NCBI GenBank assembly: GCA_035530655.1
Contig: DATKUK010000093.1
Span: 1 to 64,000 of the forward strand
Source: DATKUK01 sp035530655
GTDB lineage: Bacteria; Planctomycetota; Phycisphaerae; UBA1845; DATKUK01
Reading direction: 5' to 3'
DNA: 64,000 nt
The position numbers and the translations under genes are program-made. Positions 7,520 to 16,284 of this stretch are shown here, in pieces (positions within the stretch are counted from its first letter, which is position 1; each line of letters begins with the position of its first letter). The notes below the pieces were generated by a model that made no database searches, was not told where the DNA came from, and saw nothing but the letters and a program-made list of their open reading frames with translations.

Positions 7520-8878
7520 TCAGGAGCCGGGCCGCGATTCCATGCGCTTCAGCTTCTCCCGCAACGTCTTACGGTCGATCTGAAGCACCTCGGCAGCCTT
7601 GGTCCTGTTTCCCCCCAGGCTCGCGAGGACGTTCCGGACATACTCAGCCTCGACCTCCGCCAAGGAGCGGGTAAGGTCCTGCACACCGGTGGCGGAAAAT
7701 CGTAGCGCCGCCGGCAGGTCCGGCACTTCGATACGGTCACCGTCGGTCATGACGACCAGATGGTGGAGGACGTTCTCCAGTTCTCGCACGTTGCCGGGCC
7801 AGTGGTAGCCATTCTTCAGCACATGCATCGCCTCATCCGAGAAGCGGGGCGCCGGTTTGCTCGACTCGCTGGCATACTTCTTCGCGAAGTGGTGTGCCAG
7901 CAGCAGGATGTCGTCCCCGCGTTCCCTCAGCGGCGGCAGTTGAATCGTGATCACATTCAGGCGGAAGTACAAGTCCTCGCGGAACAGGCCCTTCTTGATC
8001 AGGTCGGGTAGCGATTTATTCGTCGACGCGAGAACCCGGACATCCACCTTTCTGCCGCGCTTGGCGCCGACCATATAGACTTCCCGATCCTGCAGCACAC
8101 GAAGCAGCTTCACCTGCATGGCCAAGCTGGTCTCACTGACCTCATCAAGGAGGATCGTGCCGCCATCGGCGGTCTGGAAGAAACCCGCGCGAGACTCCCC
8201 GGCGCCCGTGAATGCCCCCTTGACGTAGCCGAACAGCTCACTTTCCAGCAACCCCTCCGGAATACCGCCGCAGTTAACCGGCACGAATGCTGCGGCGGGT
8301 CGCTGGCTGCTGTAATGGATCGCTCGAGCGACGAGTTCCTTGCCCGTACCACTCTCTCCCACGATGAGTATGGTGGCGGAGCTGGACGCGGCTTTGCTGA
8401 TGGTCTTGAAGACGTCCAGCATAGGCACGGAGTCGCCGATGAGCCCGTACGGCCTGGCCGGCGACCGCTCGGCGGCGGCGTAGCCAAACCGGCGTAGACG
8501 CAGCTTTTCCAGCGATCGACGGACTGCGGCCAGCAGCTCCTCATCCGTAAACGGCTTGGGCAGGTATTCCTCCGCGCCAGTTTTGACGGCCTCCACGGCT
8601 CCGTCGATGGAAGGATACCCCGTGATCATGATCACTTCCGTATCTCGGTGATTGGCCCGAACGTGCCGCACAAAGTCGATGCCGCTGACCTTCGGCATCT
8701 TCCAGTCTGTTATCACCAAGTCGATCGGAGTGCTCTCGGCGATCCGGATCGCCTCGGGCACACCGGGCGCAGTGAAGACCGTGTATCCCGCTGCTGTAAG
8801 ATTCCGCTGCAACACCTCGACCGTGTTCGGTATGTCGTCCACAACGAGAATCGACATTTTTTCACGTGGTGACATCAT
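7520..8878 (-). CDS. NtrC-family sigma-54 dependent response regulator
   Basis: About 452 residues. Receiver domain with ILVVDD and phospho-acceptor in LVITDWKMP (about 5-120); AAA+ domain with Walker A GESGTGKE, the sigma-54 contact loop GAFTGA, Walker B GTILLDEV (about 145-375); C-terminal Fis-type helix-turn-helix (NRTKAAEVLQIDRKTLREKL). It is a phosphorylation-controlled activator of -24/-12 promoters. The start is uncertain: adjacent ATGs at 8878 and 8875 overlap the kinase stop by about 14 bases, and ATG 8857 is also possible. The cognate kinase is immediately upstream and the best target is the promoter at 7321-7336 just downstream. Confidence 0.9.
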   Translation of the reverse strand: MMSPREKMSILVVDDIPNTVEVLQRNLTAAGYTVFTAPGVPEAIRIAESTPIDLVITDWKMPKVSGIDFVRHVRANHRDTEVIMITGYPSIDGAVEAVKTGAEEYLPKPFTDEELLAAVRRSLEKLRLRRFGYAAAERSPARPYGLIGDSVPMLDVFKTISKAASSSATILIVGESGTGKELVARAIHYSSQRPAAAFVPVNCGGIPEGLLESELFGYVKGAFTGAGESRAGFFQTADGGTILLDEVSETSLAMQVKLLRVLQDREVYMVGAKRGRKVDVRVLASTNKSLPDLIKKGLFREDLYFRLNVITIQLPPLRERGDDILLLAHHFAKKYASESSKPAPRFSDEAMHVLKNGYHWPGNVRELENVLHHLVVMTDGDRIEVPDLPAALRFSATGVQDLTRSLAEVEAEYVRNVLASLGGNRTKAAEVLQIDRKTLREKLKRMESRPGS

Positions 8879-10010
8879 GGATCCGGTTTCCACTGGCTCT
8901 CCTGCTGGCGTTCACTGGAAGCTCGACGTCGAACCGGGCGCCCTGGCCGGGAGCACTCTCGACGCGAATATGGCCGCCATGGGATGTCACGATACCGTGG
9001 GCCATGGGCAGGCCCAGGCCCGTGCCTTCGTTGACCTCCTTGGTCGTGAAGAACGGGACGAAGATTTCCTTGAGAACCTGTTCGCTCATCCCGGTGCCGT
9101 TGTCCTGGACGGTGAGCAGCACGCAATCCGCAGAGGCGCGCGTTGCGACCTCCAACACGCCGCCGTCGGGCATGGCGTGGATAGCGTTGACCACCAGGTT
9201 CACCAAGGCCTGACGCAATTGCGAGGCATCGGCGGTGATCTCCGGCAGATCCGGCGACAGGTGACGCACGACGGCGATGCCGTTTCTGACACACCTTGGC
9301 TCGAGCAGGCCTATCGCTTCTTCGGCCACGACGTTAAGGTCCAACCTGGCCTTCTGCGGGGGCATCTGACGCGAGAACAACATTAGGCTGTTGATGATCT
9401 GTCGCGCATGCAGGCACGTGGCCACGATCTTTGCGAGATCCGGGATGACACGTTCGGGAAGGCCGGGCTGCTTCTGCGCCAACTGGGCAAAGCCGAGAAT
9501 GTTGCCCAGCGGCTCGTTCAACTCGTGCGCGACGCCCGCCGCCAACTGCCCGATCGTCGCCAGGCGATCAGCGTGACGGAGTTGCTTTTGCATGCGGAGA
9601 CGGTCTTCCTCCGCCTGTCGCCGCTCGATGATGAGCGCGATTTGACGGGCCACCGCATCAATCAGATTTCGCTCTTCTCTCAAAAACGGCCCCTCGTACA
9701 GTCCGGGCTTTTCCTCGACGTACACCACATCGACGTGGCCTCTCGGCTCGCCGTTCACCACGATCGGAGCTGACTGCACCTGACCGCCTGCCTTGAAGTT
9801 GACGGTCACGTAGGACTGCCCGTCAAAGACAATTCGCCCTGCCGTTATGTCTGGATACTGCCAGGCGGGAGGTAGCAGCTCGACGGCGCCTTGCAGGATC
9901 TCCGCCACGGATATGCCGGAGCGTTCCACAAGCTGCGCCAGGCTGTACAGGCACGTCAGCTCCTTCACTCGCTCGCGTAGGGCAGCGTCCTGTGTTTGCT
10001 CGTTCCCCAT
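8862..10010 (-). CDS. Cytoplasmic sensor histidine kinase, NtrB-like, with GAF-type sensor
   Basis: 382 residues from ATG 10010 (GAGGAG just upstream; ATG 10049 is an alternative). There is no membrane segment or signal peptide, so the signal is cytoplasmic. The N-terminal 140 residues look like a GAF domain. Then a coiled linker, the H-box GVAHELNEPLGNILGF with the phospho-accepting His, N-box NLVVNAIHAM, G1 DNGTGM, F-box FVPFFTTK and G2 GTGLGLPMAHGI. The kinase should phosphorylate the overlapping NtrC-type regulator. Given the position, the signal is likely redox, NAD(H) or nitrogen status, but no residue seen here fixes it. Confidence 0.85.
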   Translation of the reverse strand: MGNEQTQDAALRERVKELTCLYSLAQLVERSGISVAEILQGAVELLPPAWQYPDITAGRIVFDGQSYVTVNFKAGGQVQSAPIVVNGEPRGHVDVVYVEEKPGLYEGPFLREERNLIDAVARQIALIIERRQAEEDRLRMQKQLRHADRLATIGQLAAGVAHELNEPLGNILGFAQLAQKQPGLPERVIPDLAKIVATCLHARQIINSLMLFSRQMPPQKARLDLNVVAEEAIGLLEPRCVRNGIAVVRHLSPDLPEITADASQLRQALVNLVVNAIHAMPDGGVLEVATRASADCVLLTVQDNGTGMSEQVLKEIFVPFFTTKEVNEGTGLGLPMAHGIVTSHGGHIRVESAPGQGARFDVELPVNASRRASGNRIHDVTT

Positions 10011-10624
10011 CCTCTCCTCGTCTTGGCTGGTATACGCCTGAGCACGCATTTGCCCAAGCCATCACAGGCTCTCGACATATGAATACTAATCGATTGCGGT
10101 CGAGATTTCACGCGCCTTCCACCCCGGGTCCGCGACAGTCCAGGCAGCCTTGGGGTGGTCCGGTCGGGTGTTCCGGTACCGTTCGCAGCGGTCGCCCCGC
10201 GAGAGCCGTAGCGCCCGCAGCGTCACGATCGACTCAACGCCGGGCAGGAGCCGGCTTGATGGCCCAGAAACGGCGTTTTTTGAGCCAGCCTGTCCAATGC
10301 GCCGTCATAGAGCTAAGCTGTTACGACTTCGCTGCAAGCCGCTTCTGACGGTCGGGCGGATCCGTTGCTTGGCGGAACCGCGCACTTGTCCAATTCAGGC
10401 TGACCCGGTACACGTGCGAGATCATCAGACGGGCCCAGGCCGAGGCGACCCTCCCGAGACCGTTGAGCGTGCTCACGACGAAGGTTTTGCGCGACTGAAG
10501 GCGCATTGTCCAATCAAGGGTCACAAACACGATGAACCACCAGACCCCGTTGCCTTGAGACTATTCACGGCGTACAAGAAAGCGTGATCCGCGAGGCAAC
10601 AGGGGTGGCGTATTGGAGAGACCT
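10011..10624. other. Non-coding gap with short repeats
   Basis: No convincing gene. Open frames exist on both strands but lack coding character. Three copies of the octamer TGTCCAAT occur at 10291-10298, 10387-10394 and 10507-10514; the last two share a longer context (GCGCA, TTGTCCAAT, CA, GG). It separates the minus-strand kinase from the plus-strand hydrolase, so promoters of both are expected here, but I see no strong hexamers. Confidence 0.5.
10387..10514. repeat. Short direct repeats around TTGTCCAAT
   Basis: GCGCA-C-TTGTCCAATTCA-GG near 10381-10400 and GCGCA-TTGTCCAATCAAGG at 10501-10519 differ by small indels; a third TGTCCAAT lies at 10291. Spacing is about 96 and 120 bases. They lie in the gap between the kinase and hydrolase genes, so could be binding sites for one regulator. 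Confidence 0.4.
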
Positions 10625-11683
10625 ATGGCAGAGCCCATGTACCCGGTCTACTACGATTCGCGCAAGGCCTTTGGCAAGCACTTCAACGCCTACAGCCGGC
10701 AGATGGGCCTGAAAGCGACCACTCCTGCGTCGCTGAAGGCCTGGACGAAACGTGCGAGGGCGAAGCTGGTGGATCTTCTGGGCCTCGAGCGGATGCAGCC
10801 AGCCGCACCCAGGCCCCGCAAGACCGAGTCGGTGGATTGCGGCGATTACAGCCGCGAGCGTTGGCTTATCCAGACGCAGCGGGACGTGATCATGCCGTTC
10901 TACGTCCTAGCGCCGAGAGGGGCGAAGGGACCGCTGCCGGCGGTGCTTTGCCCGCACGGCCACGGAGGCGGCGGCAAGGCGGCCGTGGCGGGGGTCCACG
11001 CCTGCGCAGAGGTGACCGCGGCAATCGCGAACTACAACTATGCCTACGGCGTCGATTTTGCTCGCGCGGGCTTCCGCGTGTTCTGTCCCGACGCGCGTGG
11101 GTTCGGCGAGCGGCAAGAGAAGGAGGTCCGCCAAGCGCCCCTCAGCTCGTCCTGCCACCACCTGCAACTGATGGCCGGCCCCTTGGGCATCCCTGTGGCC
11201 GGTCTGTGGGTCTTCGACCTGATGCGACTGGCCGACTACGTGCTCTCGCGGAAGGACGTGTGGCCGGACAGGCTGGGCTGCGCGGGCCTGAGCGGCGGGG
11301 GTCTGCAAACGCTTTACTTCAGCGCCATTGATACCCGCGTAACCTGCGCGGTGGTCAGCGGCTACTTCTACGGCGTGCGCGACTCGCTCCTGATGATGCC
11401 CGGCAACTGCGACTGCAACGTCATTCCACGTCTGTGGGAGAACTTCGACATGGGCGACGTCGGGGCATTGATCGCACCGCGGCCGCTGTTGATCGAGACG
11501 GGCGATCAGGACCCGCTCAACGGCGCCGGCGGCCTGAAGAACGTTTCCTCGCAGTTGAGAATCACCCGCAGGGGCTACCGGCTGCTCGGATCGGGCGACC
11601 ATCTCAAGCACGATGTTTTCGCCGGTCAGCATCGGTGGAACGGCACCGAGGCGATCCCGTGGATGCAGCGATGGCTGGCGTAG
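10625..11683 (+). CDS. Alpha/beta hydrolase, acetyl-xylan-esterase/dienelactone-hydrolase type
   Basis: 352 residues. The fold marks are the oxyanion-side PAVLCPHGHGGGG, the PDARGFGERQ strand-loop, nucleophile elbow GLSGGG (Ser nucleophile near residue 220), an acid loop ETGDQDPLNG and a late catalytic His (LGSGDHLKHD). This matches the Abhydrolase_7/AXE1-like esterases abundant in planctomycetes. There is no signal peptide, so it acts in the cytoplasm, likely on acylated sugars or xenobiotic esters. ATG 10625 has GGAGAG four bases upstream; the TTG at 10613 lies before that site. Confidence 0.75.
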   Translation: MAEPMYPVYYDSRKAFGKHFNAYSRQMGLKATTPASLKAWTKRARAKLVDLLGLERMQPAAPRPRKTESVDCGDYSRERWLIQTQRDVIMPFYVLAPRGAKGPLPAVLCPHGHGGGGKAAVAGVHACAEVTAAIANYNYAYGVDFARAGFRVFCPDARGFGERQEKEVRQAPLSSSCHHLQLMAGPLGIPVAGLWVFDLMRLADYVLSRKDVWPDRLGCAGLSGGGLQTLYFSAIDTRVTCAVVSGYFYGVRDSLLMMPGNCDCNVIPRLWENFDMGDVGALIAPRPLLIETGDQDPLNGAGGLKNVSSQLRITRRGYRLLGSGDHLKHDVFAGQHRWNGTEAIPWMQRWLA

Positions 11684-12068
11684 ACATGCCCGGACGGGTG
11701 CCCCGTTCTTTGCGAAGCAAAGGGTGGGGTATTGCCTGTAAAGGAGCCCCTAGATCCATCCTGACACTCTTTCCTTACTTCATGGCGCCCGTTCACAGTA
11801 CTGGTCAGCGGGCGTCTATCTCTCGCCCCCGCAAAGCCTTGCGGCGCCCCCTTCGCCCCCGAACTGGCCCGTCGTTTTGCCCCCGCTTGTTGACGATTGT
11901 CTCCGCCAGCCTGCCAATTGTGCATGCGCGGGCACGACCTGGCTGCCAGAATTCGCATCAAAACCAAGGCAACGTTTTTAGGGGACTTCCGCCTAGACTA
12001 CGTCGGTCGGCAGCCAGAGTCCGTCGCGACCGCTCGCTCGGAGCGCGTTGTCTACACGCTCCCCCAGG
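11684..12068. other. Non-coding gap at the left edge of the defence-like island
   Basis: No convincing gene on either strand. It holds a hairpin at 11701-11729 and, nearer the island operon, an imperfect GGAGCG/CGCTCC stem at 12040-12062 that could help end the minus-strand operon, though no T-run follows. Base composition begins to fall here. Confidence 0.5.
11701..11729 (+). terminator. Hairpin after the hydrolase, possible terminator
   Basis: CTTTGC (11708-11713) pairs with GCAAAG (11717-11722) across a GAA loop, extended by CCCC/GGGG outside. It begins 18 bases after the hydrolase stop. There is no T-run, so it is either a Rho-aided terminator or a dispersed palindromic repeat. Confidence 0.35.
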
Positions 12069-13175
12069 TCACTTCGGGGCCGGTAGACACTGCAAGGCTT
12101 GGAAAGCCATGTTCGGATCAAGCAGTGGGAAGACCCAGGATTCCCCCACACCATGACTGAAGGCCTCGGGGTAGTACCCATGTGTAACGGCTGTTGTGAC
12201 AGTCACGGAAGGAACCAGCATCGAAAGGACCCAACACGCGACCTTCTGAAGCTTGGAGCCCATGGGTGCTAGGTGTACATCGAACCGCTGAAGCAAACCC
12301 TCGTCGCTGCATATCTCCTTGGACAGTGCGCTCAGCGTCGACTTGTACCCGAATGTATCCATGTCGACAATCGGCCAGTCCTTCACGACAGAGGCGTTGA
12401 TCCGCATGAGAGCCTCCAGCCGCCATGAGTTCCCCTCAAGCCTTGGTCTTCCCGCAATAAACACATAGGCCGAGTAGTCCTGTTCACCAAGCACAGCCGC
12501 GAGGCGCGCACACTTGAACGGGAAGAACGCGACAAGCGCATTCACGCCGGCAGCATCAAACCCCTCGTGGCCAGTGACTATCTCCGCGTGGTGCGTACCA
12601 CTGTACAGCCACGGCATCTCATCTGCTTTCTCCGCAATAAGAGTGTCTTCATCTACATCGCCTGCTACCTCTCTGAGCAAACCTTCCCATTCCTCTCTCG
12701 TCGGTCGATACTCCCCGGCTTCACTGTACGCTATCGATACATGTCTTGAATGACGCGTGAGCCGATCGAGGGCAAAGAAGATTCCGCGAGTCGTCAAGGC
12801 AGAAATATCCACGATCAGCTCATTCCCACCGACAAGCTGAGCCGCCTCCCTTGCCCAATCTTCACCATCCTTCAACTCTACTACCTGCCACCGGCCGGAA
12901 GCCACACGACTCGCCAATGCTTCGAATTCCTCGCGAAACTCGACATTCAAGTCCCCGTTATCGCCATACCTTCCCAGAACAAGGGCAGGCACACTGACTT
13001 TCGTGTCTGCCAATCGCCGCAAAAACCCAATAGAGCGCTCTTCAAACCCCTCTACTACAAGCACAGCAGGCACACGGTCATTATCGGCCCGCCACGTAGA
13101 AAACGGTATTTCCTCAATGGCCTTCTCGATATACCACTCGCACAACCTCGTCTCAATGTTGCTGTCTCCCGTCAA
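12069..13175 (-). CDS. Unknown protein, last gene of the DruA-kinase-ATPase operon
   Basis: About 368 residues, no family recognised. Alternating strand/helix pattern, for example LVVEGFEERSIGFLRRL near 40 and NELIVDISALTTRGIFFAL near 125; the VDIS-x-T-R-x-x-FFAL segment looks like a Rossmann-type strand-loop-helix, as in CARF- or TIR-like sensor/effector domains. No membrane segment or signal peptide. Start: a TTG at 13175 whose TTGA overlaps the stop of the kinase-ATPase gene and which has GGGAGGG about 9 bases upstream; an ATG at 13301 would overlap that gene by 130 bases. This overlap implies strict coupling with the kinase-ATPase, so the two proteins probably work together. Confidence 0.7.
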   Translation of the reverse strand: MTGDSNIETRLCEWYIEKAIEEIPFSTWRADNDRVPAVLVVEGFEERSIGFLRRLADTKVSVPALVLGRYGDNGDLNVEFREEFEALASRVASGRWQVVELKDGEDWAREAAQLVGGNELIVDISALTTRGIFFALDRLTRHSRHVSIAYSEAGEYRPTREEWEGLLREVAGDVDEDTLIAEKADEMPWLYSGTHHAEIVTGHEGFDAAGVNALVAFFPFKCARLAAVLGEQDYSAYVFIAGRPRLEGNSWRLEALMRINASVVKDWPIVDMDTFGYKSTLSALSKEICSDEGLLQRFDVHLAPMGSKLQKVACWVLSMLVPSVTVTTAVTHGYYPEAFSHGVGESWVFPLLDPNMAFQALQCLPAPK

Positions 13176-15739
13176 GTGAAAAACCCTCCCTCGTCTTCTG
13201 ACAGGCCAGGGCCGATAGACGTTGGATCGCGAAGCCACTTCTCGTAGGTCGCCACAGTGATCGCGATGCACCCCCTTCGGTTCGGACTGAAGGGAAAGCA
13301 CGGCGCAAATAGTCGGCGTATGTAAAGCTTCCGCGTGGGCTCACCTAGTCGGCTTTTCCCATACCCGCCGTCCACAAGCACACTGTGCTTGAGCAGCCCG
13401 CGGTGAATCGCCAAAGCGTCTCCTGAAAGACACCCAGCGCCTTCGATCTCAATCCTCAATCGCTCGTCCTTGGTCTTCTTCTCACCCGAGGCAAGCAGGT
13501 ACTTCCTTACAAGCGCACCAATGCGAACCGCGAACTCATGAAGCTGCTCTCCGTGCGGTGGGGTGCGCTTCAGGTCGCGCAACTGCTGCCTCGCGAAGCG
13601 TTTCACTATGAGATCCTGTTCGGCTGCCGTTAAGGGCTCCTGAATACTCGCCCAGTCGTCTCCCACAAGGGCACGTAAGAGCTCGATCACGTAGCTAACG
13701 TCCCCAGAACATAGTCGACATACCAACCCAAACCCGAAAAACCGGGCGTCGCCAGCGCGCCCCCTACTTTTACCGGAGTGTCCATGTGTGGCTATATTAC
13801 ATATATATGCTCCGAAGTGTCCCTCATGTGGATGTTCTCCCATCAGGTCCTTCAACTGCGACACACTACCATGGCCTGTCTCTTCACATCTCGCCTGCAG
13901 CACCTCTTCGAGGAACTCACGTCCCTCCTCCTCACTGGCGCTGAAGTAGACTTCGCCCAGGTTCACTCTGGTAAGCTCTCGCCCCTCACGATACTGCCGG
14001 GAGAGCGTATCACCAAGTTCAGGACCATCACCTTCGCTGGTTATCTTTACTCGGATCTCGCTTGATGGATTGAACAGCACAGGGTTATAGGCGCGTTGCA
14101 CAAACTCCTGTACAACCGTAACGCTGTAATCATCAAGCATGAAGTATATGTCCCTTGATTCTCCCAGCGGAATGGTCCTAATGGCGCGGGCAAGCAGCAA
14201 CAACACATCCGATCGGCATAGATTGCTCGGGAGGTAGTCCTCGGGGCGCACAAGATTCGAAAGGTCCACGACACGTTTCTCAAGGCGCTCCATCACAACA
14301 TCAATGTCGGCCCACGCATTGGCACGCTTGCCCCCTACGCTCTCTCCCAAGAGATCATTGACTATCCTGGCGACAGCGTGCAGGTTCGCCCCGCTGATCT
14401 CGGCCATCCCTTCAATCCGAAGCCATACCAAACTACGGATCACCTCTAGAGCGAACTGTGCGTTGAAGTATTCGCGACAGAAGTCCTCTGCTCTTTCCGG
14501 AGCCCTGCGTTGCAGATACTTATAGCCTGAACGGAGAAACGGTGATCGAATGTCGTAGCAACTCACGAGGAAGCCAAGAAAGGGCGTCTGACTCAGCCGC
14601 GTTGCCACTGCCTCGGGACGAGCCTCATCCCGACGTGGCCACGCCTGACTCTGAATTGAAAGATGGCGGAGCAACATTGTCTTGCCGCAGCCACGTGGCC
14701 CCACAATGACAACAGTCTCGGATCGCTCAATTCTCGATGTCCATCCCAGTCTATCACGGAAAAGGAGCACAACATCCTGGGGCTTCAGATTCAGCGCATT
14801 CGAGTTACCAAGGGGGTAGCGAAACGAGAGCTCACTTTCTGCCTGCATGACTTCAAACGCCGGCCGCGCGTGGCCCGTCGAACTCTCAGCCAGGGCACGG
14901 TCAATCTCGCCCGCGATCTCCTCAGGGCGATCAGCGCGTCGAGACACGTCTGTGTCCATCAGCCGGTGAGCTAGTTTGCGCAGGCTTGTGACGAGGCTGC
15001 GGTCAACCTGGCTCAACTTCGGAAAACGGATGCGCTGAAATGCATCTAGAAGTCCGTAGATATGTTTACCTAGGTAGAAGTAGTCGCCCCGCTCGTGTTC
15101 ATCTGGTCGGTCCAGAATCAGCGGGCGAGTAGAGCCAAAATCAATTAGCACCGCTTCAAACCGATGCGTTGATCCTTCATCAGAAGCCACTGGCCTCACC
15201 AGAACATTGTCGTCATGCAGGTCATAGTGCCACAGGCCCCGCCCATGCATTCGCGTCAAAGCCCAAGCGATGCCAGAGAGAACAGCAACAACGTCGGCTC
15301 GGCCGAGGTCTGCGGGAGGCAATTCAGTAAAACGTCGGAGCGGCTGAGCATCAGGAATGTAGTCGAACAGCATGCACACCACCTCAAGCCCAGTTCCCCG
15401 CAAAGACAAAGTTGTCGTAAATGCCCGGACAAAACGGGCGATGTTTCTGTGCGGAGAGCATTGGACGAGAGAGCGTGGCTCTTGAAGTGGATTTCGTCCC
15501 GGCTTAATCCGATGGGAAGGGATGATCTTGACAGCAAAAGCTTGAGGCAGTTCATCCTCAACTCTGAGTGTCCAACCATAGAACCCTCTCCCCAGTACCT
15601 CAGTTACACCCATCCCCTCAATACTGAGCGTCAGCAGGTCAGCGGAAAGGTCTATGGGAGCTCCACAGGCAGGGCATGTCCCATCGCGTCTAGTTGACTT
15701 CCCCGAGCAGAACAGGCATCCGTACTCTTTGCTGGACAT
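13172..15739 (-). CDS. Zinc-ribbon / Ser-Thr protein kinase-like / P-loop ATPase fusion
   Basis: 855 residues. Residues 8-25 form a zinc ribbon (CLFC...CPAC). Residues 45-285 are a protein-kinase fold: glycine loop LGRGFYGW, ATP lysine in FAVKII (K71), catalytic loop HYDLHDDN (D173, N178; Tyr replaces Arg of HRD), and metal-binding DFG (200-202). Residues 320-700 hold an ATPase: Walker A GPRGCGKT (347-354) and Walker-B-like YFMLDDYS (532-539), then a basic, helix-rich C-terminus. It resembles ORC/CDC6- or STAND-like ATPases of defence loci, here joined to a kinase. ATG 15739 lies 8 bases after the membrane-protein stop with AGGT upstream. Likely role: nucleotide-driven sensor whose kinase domain signals or modifies a target; inference. 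Confidence 0.75.
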   Translation of the reverse strand: MSSKEYGCLFCSGKSTRRDGTCPACGAPIDLSADLLTLSIEGMGVTEVLGRGFYGWTLRVEDELPQAFAVKIIPSHRIKPGRNPLQEPRSLVQCSPHRNIARFVRAFTTTLSLRGTGLEVVCMLFDYIPDAQPLRRFTELPPADLGRADVVAVLSGIAWALTRMHGRGLWHYDLHDDNVLVRPVASDEGSTHRFEAVLIDFGSTRPLILDRPDEHERGDYFYLGKHIYGLLDAFQRIRFPKLSQVDRSLVTSLRKLAHRLMDTDVSRRADRPEEIAGEIDRALAESSTGHARPAFEVMQAESELSFRYPLGNSNALNLKPQDVVLLFRDRLGWTSRIERSETVVIVGPRGCGKTMLLRHLSIQSQAWPRRDEARPEAVATRLSQTPFLGFLVSCYDIRSPFLRSGYKYLQRRAPERAEDFCREYFNAQFALEVIRSLVWLRIEGMAEISGANLHAVARIVNDLLGESVGGKRANAWADIDVVMERLEKRVVDLSNLVRPEDYLPSNLCRSDVLLLLARAIRTIPLGESRDIYFMLDDYSVTVVQEFVQRAYNPVLFNPSSEIRVKITSEGDGPELGDTLSRQYREGRELTRVNLGEVYFSASEEEGREFLEEVLQARCEETGHGSVSQLKDLMGEHPHEGHFGAYICNIATHGHSGKSRGRAGDARFFGFGLVCRLCSGDVSYVIELLRALVGDDWASIQEPLTAAEQDLIVKRFARQQLRDLKRTPPHGEQLHEFAVRIGALVRKYLLASGEKKTKDERLRIEIEGAGCLSGDALAIHRGLLKHSVLVDGGYGKSRLGEPTRKLYIRRLFAPCFPFSPNRRGCIAITVATYEKWLRDPTSIGPGLSEDEGGFFT

Positions 15740-15747
15740 AGGTTGAC

Positions 15748-16284
15748 CTATTCATCTTGTTGTGTTGGCTTGAACATATTCCGGGATATTGCCTCAACAC
15801 GGTCCATGACATCGCTCACCGCATACCCCGCCACAAAGGCGATGGCGTACATCAGCATACGGCCCTCCGTCGAAATGTCGATCCTGTCCGCCGCCACCAT
15901 GACTTGGAGCCCGATGAAGCTGAGCATATACACTAGGGGGCCCAGGATAGCCCCAAGCACGGGCCTGGATACATAATACACGAGATATCCGTAACCCCAG
16001 ACGATAGGTCTGTGATGACCATCTGTATGTGGTCCCCTTTCTTCTGTTATTAGAGCGTGATAGTATCTTCGAATGGTCGCGATGGACGCGCCTAGAAGAC
16101 CAAACGCGCCACAAAGCACATGCGCCCTCAGAACTGGAGACTCACTGAGTCCCGGAATGAGATCAAGATGAAGAACGATGATAACCACGGGAGTCGCGAT
16201 GAGGCAGAGCCCGAGGACTGCCCCTATGATGTAGCAGCTGTAGTGTCTTCGGACGGCCATAACGCCCTGTTCCTCATCCGACAT
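15748..16284 (-). CDS. Small multi-pass membrane protein of the island operon
   Basis: 178 residues from ATG 16284 (16296 and 16260 are alternatives). About four hydrophobic segments: YIIGAVLGLCLIATPVVIIV near 20-40, LCGAFGLLGASIATI, a pair around LGAILGPLVYMLSFIGLQV, and MLMYAIAFVAGYAV. Short charged loops and a polar C-terminal tail follow (QQDE). Its start overlaps the end of the druA-like gene and its stop is 8 bases from the kinase-ATPase start. No family is recognised. In defence operons such a protein often serves as a membrane-disrupting effector; here that is only inference. Confidence 0.7.
   Translation of the reverse strand: MSDEEQGVMAVRRHYSCYIIGAVLGLCLIATPVVIIVLHLDLIPGLSESPVLRAHVLCGAFGLLGASIATIRRYYHALITEERGPHTDGHHRPIVWGYGYLVYYVSRPVLGAILGPLVYMLSFIGLQVMVAADRIDISTEGRMLMYAIAFVAGYAVSDVMDRVEAISRNMFKPTQQDE

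Noticed and set aside
10321..10530. 69-codon minus-strand open frame beginning with GTG in the same gap
   Set aside because: Overlaps the short repeats and has no ribosome site or known match; kept only as gap sequence.
10150..10587. 145-codon plus-strand open frame in the kinase-hydrolase gap
   Set aside because: Arg/Pro-rich, no domain, no Shine-Dalgarno; likely chance.
11626..11967. 113-codon minus-strand open frame near the island's left edge
   Set aside because: Overlaps the end of the hydrolase gene and has no coding character.
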